Shown one piece after another: positions 37,362 to 48,900 of a DNA stretch of 64,000 nucleotides. The stretch is from Rhodococcus pyridinivorans (GTDB lineage: Bacteria > Actinomycetota > Actinomycetes > Mycobacteriales > Mycobacteriaceae): positions 372,001-436,000 of the forward strand of contig NZ_FNRX01000002.1 of the NCBI RefSeq assembly GCF_900105195.1. The letters are read 5' to 3'. Numbering within the stretch: position 1 is the stretch's first letter; each line of letters opens with the position of its first letter. Below the pieces are notes generated by a model that saw nothing but the letters and a program-made list of their open reading frames with translations, was not told the origin of the DNA and did not search any database. The position numbers and the translations under genes are program-made.

Positions 37362-40300
37362 TCAGCGTGCGGCTTCGAATTCCACTTCGGAGAGGGAACT
37401 CTTGTTGCTTCCGCCGCTCGAGCTCAGATCGGTGATCCACACCAGCACGTGCGAAGTCTGGCCGTCCGCCTCGACCGGGATCGTGGTCTCACCGGAAGCC
37501 AGTGTGCCCGAACCGATCACCTGCGTCTGATCGAGCGACGTCGACTCGGACGGTGCGCTGCGCACCTCGACGACCGTGCCCGGCGTGTCGGTGGTGACCT
37601 TCACAGCGGACAGTTCCGACGCGTCGGCGAGCGTGAACAGAAGTCCGACACCGTTCTTCAGCGACGGGAACGGATCGAAGTAGGCATCGGTGTTCCACGA
37701 GGTGGACGGATCACCGTCGATCGCCTGCGACGCGGTGGCGGGCGAATCGGGTGTGCCCTGAGGCGAGAACACCGACACGGAGGTCGCGGAGACCGGAGCG
37801 CTCGCCGCCGGTCGCGGCGGCGCGGCCTCGACCTGCTCGTCGCCCGCCCCCTCCTCGGCGGGTGCCTCGGCAGTGGGAGTCAGACCGAACTCCTGACTCG
37901 TCAGCGGAGCATCGTTGGCATCGCCGGCGAGCAGGTTCGCGATCCACCATCCGATGAGCGCGAGCAACAGCACCGTCGTGGCACCGAGCGCGGCCAGGGC
38001 GATGAGCATCCGCTGCGAATGTTTCTTCTTCTGTTCCAGCGCTTCGGGATCCGCGAGTGCATGCGTCTCCGCGGCGGCAGCGCGCTGCCCGATCCGCAGT
38101 GCCGGGATCATCTCGGTCTTCTGATCGACGACCGACGCCTGGTCGAGGATGTGCTGCACGGTCGCGGCGGTCCGGATACCGCCGTCCTCGGACAGGGCAC
38201 GCACCGCGACCGCCGAGATCTCGAACGGCACATCGGGACGCAGGACGCGCGGCTCCACCGGCACACCGTCCTTGCGGTCGGGCTCCGGCATTCCGCCGAC
38301 GGTGGCACCGCTGTGGTGCGGGACGGGAACGCCGCCCGGAGCCGATGGCTCACCGAGCGGCCACCGTCCGGTGATGAGTCCGTACAGGCTCGCGCCGAGA
38401 CCGCGCACGTCGGACATCGCGTCGGAATCGGAGAAGGTCGCGGGGAAGGCCAGCACGGCGTCACCCGCCACGCTGATGCGGATGCGATCCGGGTGGTCGA
38501 TCGACAGCGCGCTGCCCGCACGGTGCGACGCCTCGGCGGCGGCCGCGAGCGCGCGGATCGCGCGTGCCGCACCGATCGGCGACGGCTCGGTGGTGGACAT
38601 CTCCTTCAGCGACCGGCCGGGAGTCCACTCCGAGATGACGATGCCGCCCGAGCTGCCGCGCACCACGTCGAGGACGCGGGCGAGTCCGGGCGAATTGATA
38701 CGACCGAGGCGCAGGGTGCGCGAGAGCACGGCCTGCGGCGAGTCGGGGCCGGTGCCGTCGGCCGCGCGCTGTTCCGCGTCGACGAAGGTCAGCGCGACCT
38801 CGCGATCGAGCTTGACGTCGAGTGCCTGCCAGAAACGCAGACCGCGCGCGCCTCCGTGCGGGGCGAGCAGACGGTAGCGACCACCGGCGACCGAGGCACC
38901 GGCGATGAGATCGGGGCCGCGCATCGGACGGCGCGGCTGGGAGGCCGGGCCCGCGACACGCACCGGCGGGAGCTGCGGGGATCCGACGGGGATGACACCC
39001 GTGTCGAGGTTCGGATCGCGCGGCGGGCGCTTGCCGTCCTTGTCGGCAGACTTCTGCCGTGCGGCGGCATCGATGGTGGACTTGCCGGCAGCGTGGTCGT
39101 CGCTCACCCTCACTCCTTCGTTGTCGACTCGTCCACTTCCGGTGTGCAGACGCGGGTCGCCGCTGGGGGCCGCGAAGAACCGTGGTCGACGGCTCCCGGA
39201 CCGTACCTGCTGCTGATCAGGGTACGGGAGTTGTCCGTGCGCATTGCTGCGACCGGGCACGTCCCTGATGGCGGGCATGACCTCTGTGATGGCGTCATAA
39301 GGTCCGACGCCGTACTCGCCGTAGTCGATACGCGGCAGGATGACGGTTTTCTCGGCATCCGATTCGGCGTAGCGCGGACGCGGGACGGGGGCGGGAGCCG
39401 GTGCCTCGTCGGAGGTGGTTCCGGTCTCGGGTTCGGAGGGGGCCTCCTCGACCGGGGCGGTGCCGCGCAGTGCCGCGACCTTCCGTCGCACGGCCGCTTC
39501 GATCGCGAGGATCTCGGGCACCTTGAGCAGGTACATCCCGACCAGCGCGACGAGCACCATGAGCACACCGTTGAGCCCGACCCGCACGAGCGAGCCGATG
39601 CCCCCGAAGCGGTCGGCAAGGACGTCGAGTTGCAGGAGACGGTCGGTGACGAGCACGACAATCGCCGCGGCGAGCGACGCGAGCACGACGTGCCAGACGG
39701 TGCGTCCGACGTTTGCCATCTGCAGGTCGCCGAGTGTGCGGTGCAGCAGATAGCCGCCGATGAACGCTCCGACGGTGAACGCGACGCCCGTGGCCGCGCC
39801 GAGGAGCAGCACCACCTGCTCGCCGTTCGCCGCGACGACGGGCGCCAGCGCGGACAGGCCGATCTTGACGGCGGTGATGCCGAGGATGATCCAGGTGGGG
39901 GTCCAGGCCTGTTCCCTGGCATAGAACACGCGCAGGTGGATGAGCACCAGCGCGTACGGGATGAGCGTGAACGCCGACCAGCTCACCGCCTGGCCGAGGC
40001 GTTCGGCGTTGCTGCCGCCGAAGTTGCCGTAGCCGTACAGCGCGGCGCCGACCTGCGAACCCGCGATCGTCAGGAAGGTGACGATCGGGATGAGCGAGAT
40101 CATGGTGAGGCGGGTCGCGACGGACAGGTCGTCGACGACGGCCGGGGTGTCGTCCGCGGCGGCGTTGCGACTCAGGCGCGGCATGATCGCGGTGAGCACG
40201 GTGACCCCGAGGACGCCGTAGGGCAGCTGCAGCAGCAGCCACGCGTTGTTGTAGATCGCGGGACCTGCCTCGTCGGCGCCTGACGACACACGCGTGGCGA

Positions 40301-41180
40301 AGACCATCCCGGCCTGGCTGATCAGCACGTACAGCACGATCGCGGCGGCCATGCCACCGAACTGCCGGAGCCGGTCGTCGAGACCCCACAACGGCCTGAG
40401 ATTGATGCCTTCGCGGCGCAGCGCGGGTACCAGGCACATCGCCTGCGTGATGACGCCGAGCAGCACGCCGATGCCGAGGACGAGCAGTTTCGGATCGCTC
40501 ATCCGCACCGGATCGAGCGTGATCTCGCCCGGCATCAGGTAGTAGATCACCAGCACGGTGAGCACCACGAGGTTGTTGCACACCGGGGCCCAGGCGCCCG
40601 GCTTGAACACCTGCCGGGTGTTGAGGATGCCCGTGAACAGGCCCGACAACCCGTAGAACATGATCGCGGGCAGGAGCAGGTACGACAGCGCTGTGGTCAG
40701 CGACGTCGAGACCTTGCCGGACTCGTCGAGGAAGACGTGGGTGGTCAGGACCGGGGCTGCGGCCACCGCGAGAACGGTCGCCGTGCCGAGCAGCACCAGC
40801 GCCGCGGTGAACAGTCGCCGGACGAAGGCCTCACCGCCGTCGGGGTCCTCCCGCTCGGCCCGCACCAGCACCGGCACGACGATCGAGGTCAGGACGGCGC
40901 CGAGCACCAGCTCGGAGATCATGTTGGGGATCTGGTGCGCCACGGTGAAGGACGACGCGACGCTCGCACCGAGCAGGGTCAGGATGAGCAGCTGCTTGAG
41001 GAAGCCGGTGATGCGGCTGACCAGGGTCGCCACGGCGATGGAGCCGGTCGCCGCGAGCAGGCTCTGCGGCCTGCGGCGACCCGCACCGGCACCCGTGACG
41101 TCCGGTGAGGCGGTGGGAGAGTCCGACGGTCCCGGGTTCGGGTGTGTCTCCACGTCGTCCCGTGTGGAGTTCCCGGTCAT
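37362..41180 (-). CDS. murJ: MurJ lipid II flippase fused to a pseudokinase and extracellular domain
   Basis: A 1272-residue protein with three modules. Residues ~40-570 are the 14-helix MurJ/MviN core (SLLAATGSIAVATLVSRITGF), which flips lipid II. Residues ~765-1010 resemble a protein kinase domain, but the ATP-binding lysine region reads REVALTFVDAEQ and no HRD or DFG is seen, so it is a pseudokinase. A membrane helix (~1057-1083) leads to an extracellular discoidin/jelly-roll-like domain (~1130-1272; TASQAIDGDPSTSWNTDAYF). This is the mycobacterial arrangement in which the phosphorylated pseudokinase binds FhaA to regulate peptidoglycan synthesis. It overlaps the DUF6049 gene by ATGA. Confidence 0.95.
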   Translation of the reverse strand: MTGNSTRDDVETHPNPGPSDSPTASPDVTGAGAGRRRPQSLLAATGSIAVATLVSRITGFLKQLLILTLLGASVASSFTVAHQIPNMISELVLGAVLTSIVVPVLVRAEREDPDGGEAFVRRLFTAALVLLGTATVLAVAAAPVLTTHVFLDESGKVSTSLTTALSYLLLPAIMFYGLSGLFTGILNTRQVFKPGAWAPVCNNLVVLTVLVIYYLMPGEITLDPVRMSDPKLLVLGIGVLLGVITQAMCLVPALRREGINLRPLWGLDDRLRQFGGMAAAIVLYVLISQAGMVFATRVSSGADEAGPAIYNNAWLLLQLPYGVLGVTVLTAIMPRLSRNAAADDTPAVVDDLSVATRLTMISLIPIVTFLTIAGSQVGAALYGYGNFGGSNAERLGQAVSWSAFTLIPYALVLIHLRVFYAREQAWTPTWIILGITAVKIGLSALAPVVAANGEQVVLLLGAATGVAFTVGAFIGGYLLHRTLGDLQMANVGRTVWHVVLASLAAAIVVLVTDRLLQLDVLADRFGGIGSLVRVGLNGVLMVLVALVGMYLLKVPEILAIEAAVRRKVAALRGTAPVEEAPSEPETGTTSDEAPAPAPVPRPRYAESDAEKTVILPRIDYGEYGVGPYDAITEVMPAIRDVPGRSNAHGQLPYPDQQQVRSGSRRPRFFAAPSGDPRLHTGSGRVDNEGVRVSDDHAAGKSTIDAAARQKSADKDGKRPPRDPNLDTGVIPVGSPQLPPVRVAGPASQPRRPMRGPDLIAGASVAGGRYRLLAPHGGARGLRFWQALDVKLDREVALTFVDAEQRAADGTGPDSPQAVLSRTLRLGRINSPGLARVLDVVRGSSGGIVISEWTPGRSLKEMSTTEPSPIGAARAIRALAAAAEASHRAGSALSIDHPDRIRISVAGDAVLAFPATFSDSDAMSDVRGLGASLYGLITGRWPLGEPSAPGGVPVPHHSGATVGGMPEPDRKDGVPVEPRVLRPDVPFEISAVAVRALSEDGGIRTAATVQHILDQASVVDQKTEMIPALRIGQRAAAAETHALADPEALEQKKKHSQRMLIALAALGATTVLLLALIGWWIANLLAGDANDAPLTSQEFGLTPTAEAPAEEGAGDEQVEAAPPRPAASAPVSATSVSVFSPQGTPDSPATASQAIDGDPSTSWNTDAYFDPFPSLKNGVGLLFTLADASELSAVKVTTDTPGTVVEVRSAPSESTSLDQTQVIGSGTLASGETTIPVEADGQTSHVLVWITDLSSSGGSNKSSLSEVEFEAAR

Positions 41181-43660
41181 TTCTCATACCCTTCGTCGGC
41201 TGGATCCGGCTCTCCCCGGAACCGGTGCAGAAGTCGCCTGCCCGCCAGGAACAGCAGGAGGGCTCCCGCACATCCCGTGACGACGGCGAGGATCTGGCCG
41301 TACGCATTGGAACGTACCGTCACCGTCGTCGAGCTGCCGAGAGGCAGGCCGGAGTCGGTGGTGAGTGCGAACTCCAACCGGAGGTTCCGCGAGTCGCTGA
41401 TCTGAGCCGGCACCGTGAGGGTGCGGCTGCCGCGCGGCGGGAGCTGGGTCGGCCCGATATCGGTGATGTCCACCGTGTCGGGCGCGTCCACCTGCAGCCG
41501 CACGGTGATGCCCACGGGCAGGTCGTTGCGCGCGGTGAGCAGCAGCGGACTCTGTTCGGACGTCAGGGTGTACACACCGCCGGTCGAGATGACCGTCACG
41601 GCGTCGTAGATGTCGTCGACGGCCTCCCGCACCTCGGAGGCGCGGTGCTCGCCGGTCGCGTAGGCACCGTCGGCGTCGGCACCGCGACGACCGGCCAGGC
41701 TCATCGCGCGCAGCAGGTCCTCGCGCAGCGGGGCGGTGAACTGCTGCGGGGTGAGCTGGGCCTGCGGGTCCTCGACCAGCGCCGTCTGGATCGCGTCGAG
41801 GCGGCCGATCTGTTCCTCGGCCTCGGACACGACCGCCGCGGAGGCGCCGTCGGTGATCGCCTGCTCGGGATAGACCAGCATCGAGGCCGTCGGGTCGTTC
41901 GCGGTGTTCGCGGCCGCGTCGACGAGCGCGGCGAGCGGTCGCGGCGTGGTCAGGCCCGAGCGGACGAGCGTGGAGAGCATCGACAGCACGGAGGCGGCGT
42001 CGTCGGGCGATGCCGACCAGTTCTGCGGCGGCGCGAACAGCACCGATCGGCCTGCGGCCGGCAGTGCCGCCCCGGTGACCTCGCTGACCGTCGGCACCAT
42101 GGCCGGCCAGGCCAGCGCGCCGAGGGCGTCCTGCAGGCGGGCCGTCGAGGAATCGCGGGAGAGGTCGTAGCGCGCCGAGGAGGGGACGAAGGACGGCGTC
42201 TGCGGGTCGGTGCCCATCCCGGCCAGTGCCGCGGACGCGGACGAGTCGAACAGGGCGGCGGTGAGGCCGGAGACACCGGAGATCCGGAAGCCGTTGCCGC
42301 CCGGTGCGGTGGACGGCGTCGACGACGTGCCCGCGAGCAGGGCGCGTCCGCCCTCGAGGGCGTTGTCGGACACCAGAGCGGTCACCGGGCCGTCGGCGGC
42401 GAGCATCGATCCGGTCTTCTCGGTGAGTACGCCGGAGTCGGGCCACATCACGCCCGGAGTGGAGGTGACGCCGAGGATGGAGTCGACGATGGCCGCCGGT
42501 GATTCGAGCGCGGAGTCGGTCAGGGACGAGTCGGCGAGGTCGCCGAGCGCGGTCAGGTCGACCTGTGCGAACGGAACGGCCATCGTGCAGGTCGTCGCCG
42601 CGAGGGCACGCAACCGCTCGAGCCAGGCGACCGCGGCATCCGTGCCCGAGCCCGGACGCGCATCGCCGGTCGGTTCGTTCGGATCCTCGACGACGAGATA
42701 ATCGCGTGTCATGTTCGCGACGGTCACGAGCAGGTCCGGGTCCACGGCCAGGCACAGTCCCTCGAGGACGCGGGGTTCGGTGCGGGCGGTGTCCTCGACG
42801 GCGCGCAGCAGACCGTCGAGCCTCCCGCCCTCGGTGAGCGAGGCCGCGAGGTCGTCGTCGACCAGGCGTACCGGCTCGGTGCCGGAACCGGCCACGCCGG
42901 CGGCGAGCCTCGGCCGATCGGCCAGTGGCCACAGCATCGTGACCGCGGCGGGGCGGGACACGTCGGGCGGTACGGCGGGGAACGCCTTCTCCTCGCGGTC
43001 GAGCCGGCCGTCGTCGGACGAGCGGGTCGTGCCCCGCGACCCGCCGTTCCCGGTTTCGGTCTCCTCGGTGACCTCGTCGCTCGCGGGAACCGCGAGCACG
43101 GGCAGCAGGAAGCGTGCGTCGTCGAGCCGGGCCGCCCCGCCGTATTCGGGGACCCCGTTGACGTTCACCAGCAGCGGGTAGACGCCGGGAGTGTCGATGT
43201 CGAGCGACGGCACGAGATCGGAGCGCAGCGGCAGTTCGAGTTCGAAGTCGGCACGTTCGCCCTGCCCCAGCCGGTCGGCGACCTCCTCGAACTCACCGAC
43301 CGTGTCGAATCCGGCCTGGTCGAGGGACAGCGAGGTGCGCAGCGCTGCGGAGTCGGAGACCACCGGTGCGCGCTGCAGCCGCACCCAGACGTCCTCGACG
43401 TCCCGGTCGCCGATGTTCGCCACCGTGCCGCGGACCGTGACGACGGACTCGCTCGTGAGAGTCACCGTCTGCGGCGTCACCTCGTCGATACTCAACTCGA
43501 GGAAGCGCGGCTCGTCGGGGTCGGTCTGGGCTGCGGCCGGATTCGCCGAGGCCGTCGGGAGAAGAGTCGTCGGCAGAAGAGGCGTCACGCCTGCCGTTGT
43601 GAGGACGAGTACGAGCACGGCGAGCACCGCGGCGCCCGCCCGGGACACCACCACCGTCAT
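41177..43660 (-). CDS. DUF6049 secreted/membrane-anchored protein
   Basis: An 827-residue protein. An N-terminal signal segment (about 8-40) precedes a long extracytoplasmic region with beta-rich stretches ([25 protein letters not shown] near 60 and a similar [24 protein letters not shown] region near 720). A C-terminal membrane helix (about 785-810) and a short basic tail end it. The ATG at 43660 overlaps mutT4 and its end overlaps murJ. Conserved at this locus in mycobacteria. The role is unknown; cell-wall function is inferred from coupling to murJ. Confidence 0.87.
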   Translation of the reverse strand: MTVVVSRAGAAVLAVLVLVLTTAGVTPLLPTTLLPTASANPAAAQTDPDEPRFLELSIDEVTPQTVTLTSESVVTVRGTVANIGDRDVEDVWVRLQRAPVVSDSAALRTSLSLDQAGFDTVGEFEEVADRLGQGERADFELELPLRSDLVPSLDIDTPGVYPLLVNVNGVPEYGGAARLDDARFLLPVLAVPASDEVTEETETGNGGSRGTTRSSDDGRLDREEKAFPAVPPDVSRPAAVTMLWPLADRPRLAAGVAGSGTEPVRLVDDDLAASLTEGGRLDGLLRAVEDTARTEPRVLEGLCLAVDPDLLVTVANMTRDYLVVEDPNEPTGDARPGSGTDAAVAWLERLRALAATTCTMAVPFAQVDLTALGDLADSSLTDSALESPAAIVDSILGVTSTPGVMWPDSGVLTEKTGSMLAADGPVTALVSDNALEGGRALLAGTSSTPSTAPGGNGFRISGVSGLTAALFDSSASAALAGMGTDPQTPSFVPSSARYDLSRDSSTARLQDALGALAWPAMVPTVSEVTGAALPAAGRSVLFAPPQNWSASPDDAASVLSMLSTLVRSGLTTPRPLAALVDAAANTANDPTASMLVYPEQAITDGASAAVVSEAEEQIGRLDAIQTALVEDPQAQLTPQQFTAPLREDLLRAMSLAGRRGADADGAYATGEHRASEVREAVDDIYDAVTVISTGGVYTLTSEQSPLLLTARNDLPVGITVRLQVDAPDTVDITDIGPTQLPPRGSRTLTVPAQISDSRNLRLEFALTTDSGLPLGSSTTVTVRSNAYGQILAVVTGCAGALLLFLAGRRLLHRFRGEPDPADEGYEK

Positions 43661-44262
43661 CCGCGTGGGGCCCCCGGTTCGTCGGCATCGGGGAGTCGCG
43701 TGTGGTCCATCTCGGCGATGAGCTGATCGGCGATGTCGGCGAGCTTGCGTTCGTCGGCGTACGCCAGGCGGGTCCGCAGTTCGCGCAGCGGCACCCACGC
43801 CACCTCGGTGACCTCGACGTCCGCGTCGGAGAGTTCTCCGCCGAGATAACGCAGCAGATAGTGGTGCACGGTCTTGTGGACCCGGCGGCCCTCGGTGACG
43901 AACCAGTAATCGATGCTGCCCAGCTCGGCGAGCACCGAACTGCGCACGCCGGTCTCCTCGCGGACCTCGCGCATCGCGGTTTCCTCGGCGGTCTCACCCT
44001 GCTCGATGTGGCCCTTCGGCAACGACCACAGCAGGCGTCCCCGCCGGTCGGTGCGGCCGATCAGGGCTGCGCAGAGTTTCTCGGGCGGACCACCGAGTCC
44101 GTCGACCACCAGACCTCCCGCGGAAGTCTCGCGGACGGTCCGCATGCGAGGTCCGGGCGAAGCGGACGATCCGGGCGAAGCACCGTGTGCGGTCTTCTTT
44201 GCGCCCGCGCCACGCCGCCGCGAGCTGCGGCGGTTACGGTTGGCACGTTCGGCGGGCGACAC
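43657..44262 (-). CDS. mutT4: NUDIX hydrolase, MutT4 type
   Basis: A 201-residue NUDIX protein. A basic, disordered N-terminus (~1-40) precedes [16 protein letters not shown]. The Nudix box is [22 protein letters not shown]. The context [11 protein letters not shown] and [24 protein letters not shown] matches mycobacterial MutT4. Likely hydrolyses oxidised or dinucleoside phosphates. GTG start at 44262 is tentative. It is divergent from pcnA and heads the murJ-sigM unit. Confidence 0.9.
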   Translation of the reverse strand: MSPAERANRNRRSSRRRGAGAKKTAHGASPGSSASPGPRMRTVRETSAGGLVVDGLGGPPEKLCAALIGRTDRRGRLLWSLPKGHIEQGETAEETAMREVREETGVRSSVLAELGSIDYWFVTEGRRVHKTVHHYLLRYLGGELSDADVEVTEVAWVPLRELRTRLAYADERKLADIADQLIAEMDHTRLPDADEPGAPRG

Positions 44263-44337
44263 CTCATAGATAGTAGATGGACCGACGTCGGTCCCGGCTC
44301 AACCACACGAACGCGCTGCTCGGTAAGGTGCAAAGAC

Positions 44338-45792
44338 GTGAACTCCCCCACCGCAGACACCGACCGTCGTACCCGGCTGCTCGCCGGAGCCGAGGCCACT
44401 CTGCGCGATCTGTCCGACATCCTCGCCCCGCTGGGGGCGCGATTCGCCGAAGCCGGACACGAGCTGTATCTCGTCGGGGGCAGCGTGCGCGACGCGGTGC
44501 TCGGTCGCCTCGGCACCGACCTCGACTTCACCACCGATGCGCGTCCGGAGGTCGTGCAGGAGCTGCTGCGCGGATTCGTCGACCACCAGTGGGACACGGG
44601 TATCGACTTCGGGACCATCAGTGCGGTGAAGGGACTCGAGCAACTCGAGATCACCACCTTCCGCAGCGACGCCTACGACCGTGTCACGCGTCACCCCATC
44701 GTGAAGTACGGCACGAGTCTCGAGGACGATCTCGTGCGCCGCGACTTCACCGTCAACGCGATGGCCGTGCGGATCGGACCGGACGGTGCGGGTGAGTTCG
44801 TCGACCCGCTCGGCGGCATGGACTCCCTGCTCGCCGGCGTGCTCGACACCCCGGCGAAGCCCGAGGACTCCTTCCACGACGATCCGCTGCGCATGCTGCG
44901 CGCGGCGCGGTTCGTCTCCCAGCTCGGCTTCGCCCTCACCGAGCGCGTGCACACCGCGATCGTCTCGATGGCCGACGAGATCCTGCGGATCAGCGCCGAG
45001 CGGGTGCAGGCCGAGCTCGACAAGCTGATCCTCGGCGACTATCCGATCGAGGGCATCGACACGATGGTCGAGACCGGTCTGGCGCAGCGGGTGATCCCCG
45101 AGATCCCCGCGATGAAGCTCGAGATCGACGAGCACCACCAGCACAAGGACGTGTACTGGCACTCGCTGACCGTCCTGAAGCAGGCCATCGACCTCGAGGA
45201 CGGCGATCCCGATCTCGTCCTGCGGTGGGCCGCGCTGCTGCACGACATCGGCAAGCCCGACACCAAACGCAACGAGCCGCAGGGCGGCGTCAGCTTCCAC
45301 CACCACGAGGTGGTCGGAGCGAAGCTCGTGCGCAAGCGCATGCGCGCCCTCAAGTACTCGAAGCAGATGATCGAGGACGTCAGCCGTCTGGTCTTCCTGC
45401 ACCTGCGCTTCCACGGCTACGGCAGAGGACAGTGGACGGATTCGGCCGTGCGCCGTTACGTGCACGACGCCGGGCCGCTGCTGCCGAAGCTCCACAAGCT
45501 GGTGCGCGCCGATTGCACGACCCGCAACAAGCGTCGGGCCGCCGCGCTGCAGGCCACCTACGACGGTCTCGAGGAACGGATCGAGCGCATCGCCGCCGAG
45601 GAGGATCTCGCCAAGGTCCGGCCCGACCTCGACGGCAACGCGATCATGGAACTGCTGGGTATCTCCGCAGGTCCGACGGTCGGCAAGGCGTGGAACTTCC
45701 TCAAGGAACTGCGGCTCGACCGCGGCCCGCTCGAGCGCGACGAGGCCGAGGCCGCGCTGCTCGAGTGGTGGGCACAGCAGCAGGAGGCCTGA
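44338..45792 (+). CDS. pcnA: CCA tRNA nucleotidyltransferase
   Basis: A 484-residue enzyme that builds or repairs the 3' CCA of tRNAs, needed here since the window's two tRNA genes lack CCA. The nucleotidyltransferase site is LVGGSVRDAVLGRLGTDLDF, followed by RRDFTVNAMAV and the RNA-binding SFHDDPLRMLRAARF. A C-terminal HD domain has LLHDIGKP and HHHEVVGAKL. The GTG at 44338 follows an AAGG. The order mutT4-pcnA divergent is conserved in Corynebacteriales. Confidence 0.96.
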   Translation: MNSPTADTDRRTRLLAGAEATLRDLSDILAPLGARFAEAGHELYLVGGSVRDAVLGRLGTDLDFTTDARPEVVQELLRGFVDHQWDTGIDFGTISAVKGLEQLEITTFRSDAYDRVTRHPIVKYGTSLEDDLVRRDFTVNAMAVRIGPDGAGEFVDPLGGMDSLLAGVLDTPAKPEDSFHDDPLRMLRAARFVSQLGFALTERVHTAIVSMADEILRISAERVQAELDKLILGDYPIEGIDTMVETGLAQRVIPEIPAMKLEIDEHHQHKDVYWHSLTVLKQAIDLEDGDPDLVLRWAALLHDIGKPDTKRNEPQGGVSFHHHEVVGAKLVRKRMRALKYSKQMIEDVSRLVFLHLRFHGYGRGQWTDSAVRRYVHDAGPLLPKLHKLVRADCTTRNKRRAAALQATYDGLEERIERIAAEEDLAKVRPDLDGNAIMELLGISAGPTVGKAWNFLKELRLDRGPLERDEAEAALLEWWAQQQEA

Positions 45793-45818
45793 CTCCGAAC
45801 GTCTGATCTCACATCGTC

Positions 45819-45856
45819 GTGACGGCGGCGTGAGCCAGATGTCACCGCGTGCTCAC
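45819..45856 (+). promoter_or_regulatory. Candidate GlnR-type box upstream of the nitrate reductase
   Basis: Four pentamers spaced by exactly six bases: GTGAC 45819, GTGAG 45830, GTCAC 45841, CTCAC 45852. GlnR sites follow gTnAC-n6-GaAAC-n6-gTnAC-n6-GaAAC; here the two a-sites match and the two b-sites are weak. It lies 78 bases ahead of the nitrate reductase ATG, a classic GlnR target. Confidence 0.45.
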
Positions 45857-45933
45857 CGCGGGTGACGCCACCGCAACACCGCTTCTCCAGCATGGACACC
45901 GGCGTAGTCGAGACGGTGTCGAGGAGTTGCGGG

Positions 45934-48900
45934 ATGCAGGACGAGATCACCACGGTGAAATCCACCTGCTCCTACTGCGGTGTGGGATGCGGGATGCTCC
46001 TCGACGTCGCCGTCGACCCGGAGACGGGTGACCGACGCGTGGTGAGGGCATACGGAGACAAGGATCACCCGACCAACAGGGGTCGGTTGTGCACGAAGGG
46101 CGCGACCAGCGCGGAGATGCTCGCGGCCGGGGGCCGGCTCGATACGGCGTGGATGCGTTCCGAGCGGGCGGCCGAGGTCGCCCCGCTCCCCTTCGACGAT
46201 GCGATCGCCGAGACCGCGCGGCGCCTGAACGATATCGTCTCGGCCCACGGCTCCGACGCGGTGGCTCTCTACGTCTCGGGACAGATGTCGCTCGAGGCCC
46301 AGTATCTCGCGACGAAGCTCGCGAAGGGATACCTGCGCACCTCGCACATGGAATCGAACTCGAGACTGTGCATGGCCGGCGCCGCGACCGGGTACAAGCA
46401 GTCGCTCGGATCCGACGGCCCGCCCGGCTCGTACGAGGACTTCGACCGCGCCGACGTCTTCTTCGTGTCGGGTTCCAATATGGCCGACTGCCATCCCATT
46501 CTGTTCCTGCGCATGATGGATCGGGTCAAGGCGGGAGCGCGACTGATCGTCGTCGATCCGCGGCGCAGCGCGACCGCCGACAAGGCCGACCTGTTTCTGC
46601 AGATCGCGCCGGGCACCGACCTGGCGCTTCTCAACGGTCTGCTGCACCTGATCGTCGAGAACGGACACGTCGACCGCGACTTCGTCGAGAAGCACACCGA
46701 CGGCTGGGACGCGATGGAGTCCTTCCTCGCCGACTACCCACCGCACGTCGTCGCCGAAGTCACCGGTCTGGCCGAGGCCGACATCCGCACCGCGGCGCAG
46801 TGGATCGGCGAGGCCGGGGAGTGGATGAGTTGCTGGACGATGGGTTTGAACCAGAGCACCCACGGCACGTGGAACACCAACGCGATCTGCAATCTGCACC
46901 TCGCGACCGGGGCGATCTCCCGCACCGGCAGCGGGCCGTTCTCCCTCACCGGTCAGCCCAACGCGATGGGCGGCCGCGAGATGGGATACATGGGACCGGG
47001 TCTGCCCGGTCAGCGCAGTGTCCTCTCCGACGACGACCGCGCGTTCGTCGAAGATCGCTGGTCGCTGCCGCGCGGCACGCTGCGCACCGAGGGCGGCGCC
47101 GGCACCGTCGACATGTTCGAGCGCATGGCCGCCGGAGAGATCAAGGCGTGCTGGATCATCTGCACCAATCCCGTAGCGTCGATCGCGAATCGGAGCACCG
47201 TTCTCGAGGCACTCGGGAAGGCCGAGCTGGTGATCGTGCAGGACGTCTATCGCGAGACCGAAACTGCTTCGTACGCAGACGTTCTCCTACCCGCAGCTCT
47301 GTGGGCCGAATCCGAGTATGTCACCGTCGGATCCGACCGCACCGTCAATCTTCTACAGCAGGCCGTCGAACCCGTCGGTGAGTCGCTGCCCGACTGGGAG
47401 ATCATCGCGCGGGTCGCTCAGGAAATGGGTTTCGGCGACGCCTTCGACTATTCGAGTGCCGAGGAAATCTTCGAGGAGATCACCGGATTCGCGAATCCGC
47501 AGACCGGCTACGACCTGCGCGGCATGACCTACGACCGACTGCGGGAAGGGCCCGTGCAATGGCCGTGCCCGCCGGAGTCGGCCGCGACACGGCACCCCGT
47601 CCGCTATCTCAACGACGGGACGAGCCGGACCCCGGTGGTGCGCGAGGACGGTTCCCGTCCGCGACTGGCGTTCGCGACCCCCGACGGCCGCGCTCGTTTC
47701 TTCCCTCGCCCGCACATGCCCGCCGCGGAAATGCCGGACGACGACCACCCCTTCGTCCTGAACACCGGACGCGTCCCGCACCAGTGGCACACCCTCACCA
47801 AGACCGGGAAGGTCGAGAAGCTCACCAAACTGAATCCCGGACCGTTCGTCGAGATCAATCCCGATGATGCACAGCGACTGTCGATCGTCGACGGCGACCG
47901 GGTCGAGATCGCATCGCGGCGCGGCCGGGCCGTGCTGCCGGCCGTCGTCACCGACCGGGTGCTGCCCGGGAACTGTTTCGCGCCCTTCCACTGGAACGAC
48001 CTCTTCGGCGACGATCTCGCCATCAACGCCGTGACGAACGACGCCGTCGACCCGGCATCCCTGCAGCCCGAGTTCAAGGTCTGCGCCGTGTCGGTGGAGA
48101 AGGTCGCGGGTGCGGTCGAACCGGTGCTCGAGAGCGGTTCGGTGCTCGACCGTCTCGAGTCTGCGCTGGGACTCGGGACGATTCCCGCACCCACCTTCGA
48201 CGACGCCGAACGAGGTTATCTCGCAGGTCTTCTCGCCGGACTCAGGACGGCGGAGATCACTGCCGCGCCGACCCTTCCGCCGACCGCGCCGTTCCCGGCC
48301 GACAAGCGGGTATGGGTCGACGGACTGCTCGCCGGGATGTACGCGCACTCGGCCCCGGTTCCCGACGCGACGCCCACCGAGGCGGTGCCGGACGGGCCGG
48401 TTGTCGTGGTGGCCTGGGCGTCGCAGACGGGCAACGCCGAATCCTTCGCGGCGAATTGCGCACAACGGCTCCGCGATGCCGGTCGGGCCGTGCGGCTGAG
48501 GGGGCTGAACGAACTCGACGTCGCCGCGCTGGCCGACATCGACGACCTCGTGGTCGTCACGAGCACCTTTGGCGACGGCGACCCACCCGACAACGGCGGG
48601 TCGTTCTGGCGGTCGCTCGCGGCGGACACCGCGCCCGAACTGAGCGGAACGCGTTATTCAGTAATGGCTTTCGGCGATTCGAGCTACGACGATTTCTGCG
48701 GCTTCGGGCGCCGTGTCGATGACCGTCTGAGCGCTCTCGGCGCGACCCGCCTGGCCGAGCGCGTCGACTGCGAACCCGGAGAGGACGAGCGCGCGCAGAA
48801 CTGGCTCGACGCCCTCGTACAGCTGCTGGGAGGCTCGACGACCCCGGTCGCATCGGCTGCTCCCGCGGCCCCTGCCTATACCCGCAACTCGCCGCTCGTC

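Noticed and set aside
37449..40283. Very long open frame antisense to murJ
   Set aside because: Shadow of the high-GC coding strand; no recognisable domain, and the opposite frame is a complete MurJ fusion.
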